DNA of 64,000 nt. Origin: CAMYOC01 sp963704875. Lineage in GTDB: Bacteria; Pseudomonadota; Gammaproteobacteria; Steroidobacterales; XN24. Below are positions 1 through 7,721 of the stretch, in pieces; within the stretch, counting starts at the first letter, position 1; the number at the start of each line of letters is the position of its first letter. Under the pieces are notes generated by a model. That model did no database searches, was not told the DNA's origin, and saw nothing but the letters and a program-made list of their open reading frames with translations. The position numbers and the translations under genes are program-made. Where the stretch lies: contig CAVPIA010000008.1 of assembly GCA_963704875.1 (NCBI GenBank), positions 1,302,001 through 1,366,000 on the forward strand, in the 5' to 3' direction.

Positions 1-2
1 TG

Positions 3-287
3 GGTGATCTGGTACTCACCTGTACCGACGATCTGTCCCGCAACAGACGCATGGGGCTGGCGCTGGCGGCAGGCAAGACGGTCGCGGAAGCGGAAACCGG
101 CATCGGCCAGGTCGTGGAGGGCGTGAAGGCCGCGGAGGCCGTACATCGGGTTGCGGCCAAGGCCAATATCGAGATGCCGATCTGTGAGCAGATCTATCGC
201 ATCCTGTATCTGGGCGAGGACCCGCGCACGGCTGTCAGCACACTGATGCAGCGCGACCTGAAATCCGAATTTGCGCCGGGCAGCTAG
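3..287 (+). CDS. gpsA: Glycerol-3-phosphate dehydrogenase [NAD(P)+], C-terminal part
   Basis: Partial gene entering from the left edge; the frame is open from base 3 and stops at 285-287. It would reduce dihydroxyacetone phosphate to sn-glycerol-3-phosphate in the cytoplasm for phospholipid synthesis. The visible 94 residues start with GDLVLTCTDDLSRNRR, the conserved substrate-binding stretch of GpsA, followed by the helical C-terminal domain (EAETGIGQVVEGVKAAEAV, then MPICEQIYRILY). Only about the last quarter of a normal protein of some 330 residues is present. An internal ATG at 51 is not the start because the conserved motif lies upstream of it. It is convergent with trmL. Confidence 0.9.
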   Translation, partial: GDLVLTCTDDLSRNRRMGLALAAGKTVAEAETGIGQVVEGVKAAEAVHRVAAKANIEMPICEQIYRILYLGEDPRTAVSTLMQRDLKSEFAPGS

Positions 288-320
288 GATCCGGGTGGAT
301 GCGCCTTGACCTGTACCTCA

Positions 321-788
321 CTAGTCGCGAGCGCCGCTGAATCCGACCTGGCGCCAGGCCTCGTAGACTGCCACCGCCACCGCATTCGACAGGTTGAGAC
401 TCCGGTTACCGGCACACATCGGCAGCGTCAGACGACGCCGTTCGGGAATCGAGTCAAGAATCGTTTTCCCCAGTCCGCCGGTCTCCGAACCAAACAGCAA
501 CGCATCGCCAGTGCCGAATTCGGCGTCGCTGTATTGGCGGCTCGCGTGACTGGAGAACGCATAGACCTCAGGCCGGCCAAGCGCCAGCAGACAGGATTCA
601 AGGTCGTCGTGGCGGCGCACGGACGTGAACTCGTGATAATCGAGGCCGGCGCGTCTCAGCCGCGGCTCGTCAAGCTCGAAGCCAAGCGGTCCGACCAGAT
701 GCAGACGCGAGCCTGTGTTGGCGCAAAGACGTATGATATTGCCGGTATTCGGCGGAATCTCGGGTCGGTAGAGGATCACGTCGAACAT
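321..788 (-). CDS. trmL: tRNA (cytidine(34)-2'-O)-methyltransferase
   Basis: SPOUT-class methyltransferase of 155 residues, the usual size for TrmL. It methylates the 2'-O of the wobble nucleotide in some leucine tRNAs using S-adenosylmethionine. Visible family marks are the start MFDVILYRPEIPPNTGNIIRL, the SAM-knot motif LLFGSETGGLG in the middle, and the C-terminal SLNLSNAVAVAVYEAWRQ loop that forms the trefoil knot and dimer contact. It is divergent from the dihydroorotate dehydrogenase gene, with only 38 bp between the starts, so their promoters must lie close together or overlap. Confidence 0.93.
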   Translation of the reverse strand: MFDVILYRPEIPPNTGNIIRLCANTGSRLHLVGPLGFELDEPRLRRAGLDYHEFTSVRRHDDLESCLLALGRPEVYAFSSHASRQYSDAEFGTGDALLFGSETGGLGKTILDSIPERRRLTLPMCAGNRSLNLSNAVAVAVYEAWRQVGFSGARD

Positions 789-826
789 GCTGGCGCTGGC
801 TCCACAGGCAGGCTAAGTGGGAGATT

Positions 827-1780
827 ATGAACTCAGCACCTGACAAGTTGCACCCGGGTCTCGGTCTCGATTTCTGCGGGATGCGTTTTGATTCGCCGAT
901 CGTGCTGTTGTCTGGCTGTGTCGGTTTCGGCGAGGAATACACCAGGATCGAGGGCTTCTCCAACCGCGATGTGGGCGCGATCGCGCTAAAAGGCACTACG
1001 CCTGAACCGCGGCTGGGGAATGCGCCACATCGGGTTTATGAGACACCGATGGGAATGCTCAACGCGATCGGGCTGCAAAACCCCGGTGCGGACAAAGTGG
1101 TGGGGGAGATTCTTCCGCAGCTTGATTTCGATGAAACGCGTTTTATTGCCAACGTGTGTGGCTCGACGATTGACGATTATGTTGAGGTGACCCGCCGCTT
1201 CGACGACTCGGCCATCGACGCGATCGAAATCAATATTTCCTGCCCCAATATCAAGGAAGGCGGTGTCGCGTTTGGCAACTATCCCGAGATGTCAGCGCGG
1301 GTGGTCGCAGCCTGCCGGGCGGTAACCACCAAGCCTCTGATCACCAAGCTGTCACCTAATCAGACCGATATCCGGGAGAACGCAAGGCGTTGTATCGAAG
1401 CCGGCAGCGATGGCTTGTCGGTCATCAACACCTTGATGGGGATGGCGATTGACGCAGAGGCGAGGGCGCCCGTCATCGGCAATATCCAGGGGGGTCTGTC
1501 CGGCCCCGCGATTAAACCCATCGCATTGCTAAAGGTCCACCAGGTCTACGAGGTCGCCGGACCACTGGGCGTGCCGATCATCGGCCAGGGCGGCATTTGC
1601 AATGTCACCGACGCGATTGAATTCATCATCGCCGGCGCCTCGGCGGTCGGTGTTGGCACCGCATTGTTTTACGATCCGATGGCCTGCAAGAAGATCAACG
1701 AAGGTATTGCGGATTATCTGCAACGCCACGGAATGGCTTCTGTCGGTGAACTGGTTGGCTCGATCCGCCTGCCGGACTAG
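827..1780 (+). CDS. Dihydroorotate dehydrogenase, class 1B-type catalytic subunit
   Basis: A 317-residue FMN-binding TIM-barrel enzyme that would oxidise dihydroorotate to orotate in pyrimidine synthesis. The stretch EINISCPNIKEGGVAFG (about residues 134-150) carries Cys139 at the place of the catalytic base. Class 1 enzymes use Cys there, whereas the membrane class 2 enzymes usual in gammaproteobacteria use Ser. The C-terminal GQGGI and GAS-V-VGTALF stretches are the FMN phosphate-binding ends of the barrel. Class 1B enzymes normally work with the Fe-S/FAD subunit PyrK, which is not next to it. A related dihydropyrimidine dehydrogenase-like activity cannot be excluded. Confidence 0.8.
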   Translation: MNSAPDKLHPGLGLDFCGMRFDSPIVLLSGCVGFGEEYTRIEGFSNRDVGAIALKGTTPEPRLGNAPHRVYETPMGMLNAIGLQNPGADKVVGEILPQLDFDETRFIANVCGSTIDDYVEVTRRFDDSAIDAIEINISCPNIKEGGVAFGNYPEMSARVVAACRAVTTKPLITKLSPNQTDIRENARRCIEAGSDGLSVINTLMGMAIDAEARAPVIGNIQGGLSGPAIKPIALLKVHQVYEVAGPLGVPIIGQGGICNVTDAIEFIIAGASAVGVGTALFYDPMACKKINEGIADYLQRHGMASVGELVGSIRLPD

Positions 1781-1822
1781 ACGCTCGATCGACTGGCGCC
1801 ATACTCGGGCTCAGGCAAGCAC

Positions 1823-3229
1823 TCAGCGCGAGGCGCCGATGCCCAGTTCACGGATTTTCCGGGTCAGGGTATTGCGACCCCAGCCCAACAGTCGCGCGGC
1901 CTGCTGGCGATGTCCGCCGGTGCGCTCCAGCGCAGCTTCGATGAGCGCCTGCTCGAACTGTGGCAGCGCCTGGTCCAATAGCGGTTCTCCGCTGTCGTGC
2001 TCGAGTCGCTCGCCGGCCCAGCGGCGCAATTCCTGCGACCAGCTACCTTCACTGCGCTCTGTATGCGAGCCGCCCAGCTCGGCTGGTATGTCTTCGGTCT
2101 GGATCTGGCGCCCCGGCGCACCCACGGTCAGCCGCCGGCAGGCATTGACCAGCTGGCGCACATTTCCGGGCCAGTCGAAAGCGGTGAGCAGAGATCGCGC
2201 GTCATCGGTAAGGCGTTTCGGCGCCACCCCCATTTCCGTCGCCGCCACCTGCAGGTAGTGATCCAACAGCAGCGGTATGTCCTCCCGCCGAACCCGCAGC
2301 GGTGGCGTTTCGATATGAATCACGTTCAAACGATGGAACAGGTCTTCGCGAAAACGCTCTTCGGCAACGCGGACTGCCAGGTCATGGTGGGTCGCCGCCA
2401 CTACCCGCACATCGACCCGTTTTGGTACCTGGCCACCGACCCGATAGAACTCACCTTCTGCCAGCACCCGCAACAGACGGCTCTGCAGCGCAGGCGACAT
2501 ATCGCCGATCTCGTCGAGGAACAGCGTGCCACCGTCGGCTTGTTCAAACCGGCCCTGGCGCGCAGCATCGGCGCCGGTAAACGCGCCCCGTTCGTGACCA
2601 AACAACTCTGATTCGAGCAGCTCTGAAGGAATCGCCGACGTGTTGAGCGCGATAAACGGTTTGCGCGCACGGGGACTGTGTTCATGTAAGGCGCGCGCAA
2701 CCAGTTCCTTGCCGGTGCCTGATTCGCCGGTAATCAACACCGTCATACTCGACTTGGACAAGCGTCCGATAGCGCGGAACACTTCCTGCATCGCCGGCGC
2801 CTGGCCGATCAATCGTGGGTAGTCTGGCTCGGCTTCCGCGCCGATCCCGGCCATGCCATGCCGCGCGGCGCGCTCGACCAGTGTCACCGCTTCGTCAACA
2901 TCAAAGGGTTTTGGCAGATACTCAAAGGCGCCGCCGCGATAGGCCGCCACGGTGCTGTCAAGATCCGAATGGGCGGTGACCACGATCACCGGCAGATCGG
3001 GATGGACGCGCTGGATGTACTCCAGCAGCGTCAGGCCGTCTTCGCCAGGCATCCGGATGTCGGTAATGACCACACGCGGCCGACTGCTGGACAGGGCGTC
3101 GCGCAAAGCGCGGACATCTTCAAACCCCCTGCACTGCATGCCCGCACCTTCCAGCGCGCGCGCGAGCACCCAGCGTATCGCCTCATCGTCATCGACGACC
3201 CAGACCTCAAGTGGCTTGGCTTGCATCAC
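1823..3229 (-). CDS. ntrC: Nitrogen regulation response regulator NtrC
   Basis: Sigma54-dependent activator of 468 residues. It has an N-terminal receiver domain (residues 8-120) with the acidic VDDDE cluster and the phospho-acceptor Asp57 in VITDIRMPG. The central AAA+ domain shows Walker A GESGTGKE, the sigma54-contacting loop GAFTGA and Walker B GGTLFLDEIGD. A C-terminal Fis-like helix-turn-helix ends in QQAARLLGWGRNTLTRKI. When phosphorylated by NtrB it activates nitrogen-starvation genes, among them glnA in this window. It overlaps the 3' end of ntrB by 23 bp, so the two are translated together. A start two codons in (the second Met) is equally possible. Confidence 0.96.
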   Translation of the reverse strand: MMQAKPLEVWVVDDDEAIRWVLARALEGAGMQCRGFEDVRALRDALSSSRPRVVITDIRMPGEDGLTLLEYIQRVHPDLPVIVVTAHSDLDSTVAAYRGGAFEYLPKPFDVDEAVTLVERAARHGMAGIGAEAEPDYPRLIGQAPAMQEVFRAIGRLSKSSMTVLITGESGTGKELVARALHEHSPRARKPFIALNTSAIPSELLESELFGHERGAFTGADAARQGRFEQADGGTLFLDEIGDMSPALQSRLLRVLAEGEFYRVGGQVPKRVDVRVVAATHHDLAVRVAEERFREDLFHRLNVIHIETPPLRVRREDIPLLLDHYLQVAATEMGVAPKRLTDDARSLLTAFDWPGNVRQLVNACRRLTVGAPGRQIQTEDIPAELGGSHTERSEGSWSQELRRWAGERLEHDSGEPLLDQALPQFEQALIEAALERTGGHRQQAARLLGWGRNTLTRKIRELGIGASR

Positions 3230-4298
3230 CTTCCTCTATCGGAAACAACATCTGAAATACGGTACGTCCCGGCGTGCTGGTGTACTCGATCATTCCGCCC
3301 TGGCGCGTGACCAGATCCTGGGCCAGCGCGAGCCCGAGACCACTGCCGCCGGAACGGCCGCTGACCAGCGGATAAAACAGACTGTCCCTGAGCTCGTCCG
3401 CCACGCCCGGACCATTATCTTCGACCTCTACCGAAGCGACCAGGCGGTGCAGTCGGCCGCCGACTGTGTAATGCGTAAGCGCGCGAGTACGAAATGTGAT
3501 GGCGCCGTCGCCGGCAACAATCTGCAATGCGTTTCTGGCCAGATTCAATATCGCCTGAACCACGTGATCACGGTCCAGCGTCAGGTCGGGCAGACTGGGA
3601 TCGTAGTCCCGGATTATTTTCAGTGCTGCCGGTGCTTCGGCTCGCAGCAGATGATAAACGTGCTCCACCAGTTCATGGATGTTGTGCGGTTGTTTGTCGG
3701 GTTTGCGGTCGGGTCCGAGCATGGTGCTGGTGAGGCCGGCCAGGCGATCAGCTTCGCGGATGATCAGGCGCGTGTATTCGCACAACTCCGGGTCCTCGAA
3801 TTTTCGTTCCAGCAACTGAGCAGCGCCGCGGATACCACCCAGAGGATTGCGAATCTCGTGCGCCAGCTGCCTGACCATCGCCCGGCTCACTTCCAGTTGC
3901 GACAACAGTGCATCTTCGCGCCAGATCCGCGCGCGGTGACTGGCATCACTGAATTCGACCAGTAATGTCGATACGCCATCGCCGTCGGTCTGCAATCCAA
4001 GCGTGCAATCGACGGTGCTGACCTTTGCAGTGGGTCCCGAAATCTCGAGGCTTAACTCTCGTCTGGCAATACCTTCGCCGGTGGCCACGGCGCGCTCCAG
4101 CAAGGGTCTCAACGCCCCCAGCGCAGGCAGCGCCTGATCGATGACCTTTCCCCTCAATTGCAGCCGGCTGCTGCCGAGCATTTGTTCGGCAGCGGGATTC
4201 AGATAGATGATTTCCAGCGACGGCCGCAATGCCACGACGCCGGTTGCGAGATTATCGGCAATAGCCGAAAGGTCCGGCTCGTCCGTGTCGGCGGCCAT
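3207..4298 (-). CDS. ntrB: Nitrogen regulation sensor histidine kinase NtrB
   Basis: Cytoplasmic two-component kinase of 363 residues, also called GlnL. It has an N-terminal PAS domain (about 10-125), then a dimerisation/phosphotransfer helix with the phospho-accepting His147 in QLAHEIRNPLGG, and a C-terminal ATPase domain with the N box (ILNLARNALQ), the G1 box (VEDNGPGV) and the G2 box (GSGLGLALA). It phosphorylates or dephosphorylates NtrC according to the PII protein state. There are no membrane segments, as expected for NtrB. It lies 18 bp downstream of the DUF4124 gene and overlaps ntrC. Confidence 0.95.
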   Translation of the reverse strand: MAADTDEPDLSAIADNLATGVVALRPSLEIIYLNPAAEQMLGSSRLQLRGKVIDQALPALGALRPLLERAVATGEGIARRELSLEISGPTAKVSTVDCTLGLQTDGDGVSTLLVEFSDASHRARIWREDALLSQLEVSRAMVRQLAHEIRNPLGGIRGAAQLLERKFEDPELCEYTRLIIREADRLAGLTSTMLGPDRKPDKQPHNIHELVEHVYHLLRAEAPAALKIIRDYDPSLPDLTLDRDHVVQAILNLARNALQIVAGDGAITFRTRALTHYTVGGRLHRLVASVEVEDNGPGVADELRDSLFYPLVSGRSGGSGLGLALAQDLVTRQGGMIEYTSTPGRTVFQMLFPIEEGDASQAT

Positions 4299-4316
4299 GC
4301 CAAAACCGGCCGCCGC

Positions 4317-4919
4317 TCAGCCGCGTGGACGTGGTCGGACAATCGGCGGGGTTGGCCTCGGCTGATTCCCTGGCGCCAGGGGGTTGGCCTGGTTCTGGAT
4401 CGATGTCTGCATCACATAGAACCGAACTGTTGGCGTTTCCGCAACCACGTTGCCCGCACCGTCGACAAGCGCTGCACGCAGTGTGTGCTCACCGCGTACC
4501 ACACCACCAATGGTAAAGCGGGTAGTTGCTCGCGGTATTCCTTCAACGCTGTTTCCATCCAGGAACAGCTCCAGAAAGTGACCACGTTTGATCCGCGGCT
4601 CAACATCCAGCGCGATGTCCAGCGTGCCGCTGTTGTCGCGCAGAGTCTGTTCAGCCGAGGGCTGGGAAATACGGAAGGTCGGGTACGGGTCCTCGGCGAG
4701 CCCAGCGTCGGAACCATTCGACGCGGGCTGGGCATTGGTGGCAGGAGCGGGCGCTTTCGGCGCGCTAAAGGTTTGCACCTCTCCCAGATTGATGAGTTCG
4801 GCACCGGGATGCGGCACATCCGAATAGTGAATAACGCCGTTCTCGTCGACCCAGCGATAGGCGCCCTCGCCCAGGGCGGGGGTGACGATCAGGCAGATCA
4901 GCAGCAAATACCAGCGCAT
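4317..4919 (-). CDS. Exported DUF4124-domain protein
   Basis: Protein of 200 residues with an N-terminal signal peptide (MRWYLLLICLIVTPALGEG) and, right after it, the DUF4124 motif AYRWVDENGVIHYSDVPHPGA. The rest has a proline/alanine linker and a beta-rich region. The start is set at 4919 because GGAAGG stands six bases ahead of that ATG and the signal peptide begins there; a longer frame to 5018 would run into the glnA terminator. Function is unknown. Genes of this family often sit between glnA and ntrBC in gammaproteobacteria, as here. Confidence 0.82.
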   Translation of the reverse strand: MRWYLLLICLIVTPALGEGAYRWVDENGVIHYSDVPHPGAELINLGEVQTFSAPKAPAPATNAQPASNGSDAGLAEDPYPTFRISQPSAEQTLRDNSGTLDIALDVEPRIKRGHFLELFLDGNSVEGIPRATTRFTIGGVVRGEHTLRAALVDGAGNVVAETPTVRFYVMQTSIQNQANPLAPGNQPRPTPPIVRPRPRG

Positions 4920-4985
4920 ATACATTCCTTCCAGGTAGAGGCTCCCCCCCGGCACACTAGCATAGCCGTGACCGGAGACTGAAAC

Positions 4986-5015
4986 AAAAAAGCGAGGGGC
5001 CACAAGGCCCCTCGC
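4986..5015 (-). terminator. Intrinsic terminator of glnA
   Basis: Read on the minus strand, a perfect 10-bp GC-rich stem (GCGAGGGGCC / GGCCCCTCGC) closes a 4-base loop and is followed by six T residues. It lies 25 bp after the glnA stop and ends the glnA transcript before the DUF4124-ntrBC genes. Confidence 0.93.
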
Positions 5016-5039
5016 CACAGTCTTTCGGCCAGATTATGT

Positions 5040-6449
5040 TCAGAGGCTGAAATACATATCGAATTCCACCGGATGGGTGGTCATGCGAATCCGGGTCACT
5101 TCGTCCATCTTCAACGCAATATAGGCATCGATGACGTCATCGGTAAACACGCCGCCGGCGGTGAGGAAACCCCTGTCGGCGTCCAGCGCGTCCAGCGCCT
5201 GGTCCAGCGAATAGCAGACCTCGGGGATACCCTTGGATTCTTCGGCAGGCAGATCGTAAAGGTCCTTGTCGAGCGCATCGCCGGGATGAGTCTTGTTCTG
5301 GATGCCGTCCAGACCAGCCATCATCATCGCTGCGAAAGCGAAGTACGGGTTGGCCATCGAGTCCGGGAACCGGACTTCGATCCGCCGGCCTTTGGGGTTC
5401 GGAATGTACGGGATGCGGATCGACGCAGACCGGTTGCGGGCAGAGTAGGCCAGCTTCACCGGCGCTTCGAACCCGGGAACCAGACGCTTGTAACTGTTGG
5501 TGGAAGGATTGGTAAAGGCGTTCAGTGCACGAGCGTGGGCGATGATGCCACCGATATAGAACAGCGCGGTCTCCGACAGGCCGCCATAAGCTTCCCCGCT
5601 AAACAGGTTTTTCCCATCCTTCATCAACGACTGATGCACGTGCATACCGTTGCCATTGTCGCCGACTACAGGCTTGGGCATGAAGGTGGCGGTCTTGCCG
5701 TAGGCCTGGGCCACATTCATCACCACGTACTTCAGAATCTGGACCTCGTCCGCCTTGCGCACCAGCGAATTGAAGCCCACGCCGATTTCGCATTGCCCGG
5801 CGGTGGCGACCTCATGATGGTGCACCTCGCTGTCCAGACCCATCTCATCAAGGGTCAGACACATCGCCGAACGGATGTCATGCAGCGAATCGACCGGCGG
5901 GACCGGGAAGTAGCCGCCCTTTACACCGGGCCGATGCCCGAAGTTGCCGTCGTCGTACATCTTCTCCGAATTCCAGCCGGCTTCCGACGAGTCGATTGAA
6001 TAGAACGCGCCCTTCATCTCCGCGCCCCAGCGGACATCGTCGAAAATAAAGAATTCGTTTTCCGGACCAAAGTAAGCGGTATCTGCAATCCCGGTTGACT
6101 TCAGATAGGCCTCGGCGCGTTTAGCCAGGGAGCGTGGATCGCGCTCATAACCCTGCATCGTGGAGGGCTCGATCACGTCACAGGAAATGTTTACCGTTTC
6201 GTCTTCAGCAAACGGATCGATAACCGCGGTGGCGGTATCGGGCATCAGGATCATGTCCGATTCATTGATTCCCTTCCAGCCGGCAATCGATGACCCGTCA
6301 AACATCTTGCCGTCCTCAAAGAAGTCCTCGTCCACCTTGGAGGTTGGCACGGTGACGTGCTGCTCCTTGCCCTTGGTGTCGGTGAAGCGGAGATCGACAA
6401 ACTTCACATCTTTGTCTTTGATCAGGGCCAGTACGTCAGCAGCGCTCAT
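5040..6449 (-). CDS. glnA: Glutamine synthetase, type I
   Basis: Makes glutamine from glutamate, ammonia and ATP; it forms a dodecamer in the cytoplasm. The chosen start at 6449 gives 469 residues, the normal length for the adenylylated GSI-beta type, and is preceded by GAGGAA at 8 bases. A longer frame to 6506 adds a sequence unlike the family. Visible motifs are the N-terminal MFDGSSIAGWKGINESDM, the metal/ATP site region FGPENEFFIFDDVRW, and NGNGMHVHQSL. The tyrosine in KDLYDLPAEE is the usual adenylylation site, implying control by GlnE. A sigma54 promoter and two NtrC-like sites lie upstream and a terminator follows. Confidence 0.97.
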   Translation of the reverse strand: MSAADVLALIKDKDVKFVDLRFTDTKGKEQHVTVPTSKVDEDFFEDGKMFDGSSIAGWKGINESDMILMPDTATAVIDPFAEDETVNISCDVIEPSTMQGYERDPRSLAKRAEAYLKSTGIADTAYFGPENEFFIFDDVRWGAEMKGAFYSIDSSEAGWNSEKMYDDGNFGHRPGVKGGYFPVPPVDSLHDIRSAMCLTLDEMGLDSEVHHHEVATAGQCEIGVGFNSLVRKADEVQILKYVVMNVAQAYGKTATFMPKPVVGDNGNGMHVHQSLMKDGKNLFSGEAYGGLSETALFYIGGIIAHARALNAFTNPSTNSYKRLVPGFEAPVKLAYSARNRSASIRIPYIPNPKGRRIEVRFPDSMANPYFAFAAMMMAGLDGIQNKTHPGDALDKDLYDLPAEESKGIPEVCYSLDQALDALDADRGFLTAGGVFTDDVIDAYIALKMDEVTRIRMTTHPVEFDMYFSL

Positions 6450-6548
6450 GGAAGTGTTCCTCTGTGTTAATGACAAAAACAAACGAGCCGTTGCCTCGGC
6501 CACCATTCGTGGACCGCGGCGTCAAACGGCAATCAGGTAACTAAGCCA

Positions 6549-6564
6549 AGCAGGAATCATGCCA
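6549..6564 (-). promoter_or_regulatory. Sigma54 (-24/-12) promoter of glnA
   Basis: On the minus strand the sequence TGGCATGATTCCTGCT fits the consensus TGGCACGNNNNTTGCW, with GG and GC at the required spacing and two mismatches elsewhere. It predicts a transcript start near 6538, about 90 bases ahead of the glnA start codon. The neighbouring ntrBC genes and upstream NtrC-like sites support it. Confidence 0.8.
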
Positions 6565-6626
6565 CACCTGAAAGCGCTCCGGGGCCCCGTCATCAGGGGC
6601 CTGGGCCTTGCCAGCCCAGCTGCTTA

Positions 6627-6643
6627 TGCACCGAAAGCGTGCG
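6627..6643. promoter_or_regulatory. NtrC-binding enhancer site 1 (glnA)
   Basis: TGCACCGAAAGCGTGCG has one perfect half and one near half of the NtrC consensus TGCACY-N5-RGTGCA. Its centre is about 97 bp upstream of the predicted glnA transcript start. Confidence 0.68.
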
Positions 6644-6657
6644 CCCGAACAAACGCT

Positions 6658-6674
6658 TGCACTATGCTGGATCG
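6658..6674. promoter_or_regulatory. NtrC-binding enhancer site 2 (glnA), weaker
   Basis: TGCACTATGCTGGATCG keeps the left half of the NtrC consensus but the right half is poor. It starts 31 bp from site 1, three helical turns, the same phasing as the paired glnA enhancers of enteric bacteria. Confidence 0.48.
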
Positions 6675-6770
6675 CACTGGCCAGATTGAACCCGGGCCGC
6701 GCGCGTCCTGAGGTATACTTTTCGGCTATTTACCGCAATATTCAGCCTTTGGCGCTGACGGTCTGAATCC

Positions 6771-7721
6771 ATGACATCTCTATCGTCCCCAACAGCTTTG
6801 TCCGCAAGCCCGCCGGCGACCTTCCAGGATCTGCTGATGGTCCTGCAGGCCTACTGGGCTCGCCAGGGCTGTGTGATCCTGCAGCCGTACGACATGGAAA
6901 TGGGCGCGGGCACGTTCCATCCGGCGACCTTCCTGCGCTCTATCGGCCCGGAGCCATGGAGCGCGGCATATGTACAGCCGTGCCGGCGACCGACCGATGG
7001 CCGCTATGGCGAGAACCCGTTCCGGCTGCAGCACTACTACCAGTATCAGGTCGTTATCAAGCCATCGCCGCTGGACATCCAGGAACTGTATCTGGATTCG
7101 TTGCGGGCGCTGGGCATCGATCCGCTGGTGCATGACATTCGCTTTGTCGAAGACAACTGGGAGTCGCCGACGCTCGGCGCCTGGGGGCTGGGCTGGGAGG
7201 TATGGCTCAACGGCATGGAGATCACGCAGTTCACTTACTTCCAGCAGGTCGGCGGACTGGACTGCCGCCCGGTGACCGGTGAGATCACCTACGGACTGGA
7301 ACGTATTGCGATGTATCTCCAGGGCAAGGAGAGCATCTTCGATCTGGTGTGGGCGGACGGCCCGTTGGGGCGGGTCAGCTATGGCGACGTTTACCGACAA
7401 AACGAAGTGGAGATGTCTGCCTACAACTTCGAACACGCAGATACGGCGGAATTGTTTCACCAGTTCGAGTTCTGCGAGCGTGCCTGTGTAAACCTGCTCG
7501 AGCGCGATGTCCCGCTGCCTGCGTATGAGCAGGTACTCAAGGCCTCACATGCGTTCAATCTGCTGGACGCACGTCACGCGATCTCAGTCACCGAACGGCA
7601 ACGCTATATCCTGCGGGTACGCTCTCTTGCTCGCTCGGTGGCAGAGGCTTATTACCAGAGCCGGGAGGCGCTGGGCTTTCCGATGTGTGATGCCGCGCCT
7701 GGAGTAGCCGCCGATGGCTGA
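6771..7721 (+). CDS. glyQ: Glycyl-tRNA synthetase alpha subunit
   Basis: The 316-residue catalytic subunit of the heterotetrameric bacterial-type glycyl-tRNA synthetase, which charges tRNA-Gly. It has class II synthetase signatures: TFQDLLMVLQAYWARQGC at the start, motif 2 with PCRRPTDGRYGENP, and motif 3 TYGLERIAMYLQGK. The C-terminal helical part is typical. Its stop overlaps the glyS start by 8 bp, so the two subunits are translated in step. It is divergent from glnA; the 321-bp gap holds the glnA control region and possibly the glyQ promoter (TATACT at 6714-6719, with no clear -35). Confidence 0.97.
   Translation: MTSLSSPTALSASPPATFQDLLMVLQAYWARQGCVILQPYDMEMGAGTFHPATFLRSIGPEPWSAAYVQPCRRPTDGRYGENPFRLQHYYQYQVVIKPSPLDIQELYLDSLRALGIDPLVHDIRFVEDNWESPTLGAWGLGWEVWLNGMEITQFTYFQQVGGLDCRPVTGEITYGLERIAMYLQGKESIFDLVWADGPLGRVSYGDVYRQNEVEMSAYNFEHADTAELFHQFEFCERACVNLLERDVPLPAYEQVLKASHAFNLLDARHAISVTERQRYILRVRSLARSVAEAYYQSREALGFPMCDAAPGVAADG

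Noticed and set aside
5073..5999. Long open frame on the plus strand within glnA
   Set aside because: It is the shadow of glnA, which has full family motifs on the minus strand.
6686..6719. TTGAAC and TATACT as a sigma70 promoter for glyQ
   Set aside because: The spacer is 22 bp, too long for a standard promoter, so only the -10-like element is mentioned.
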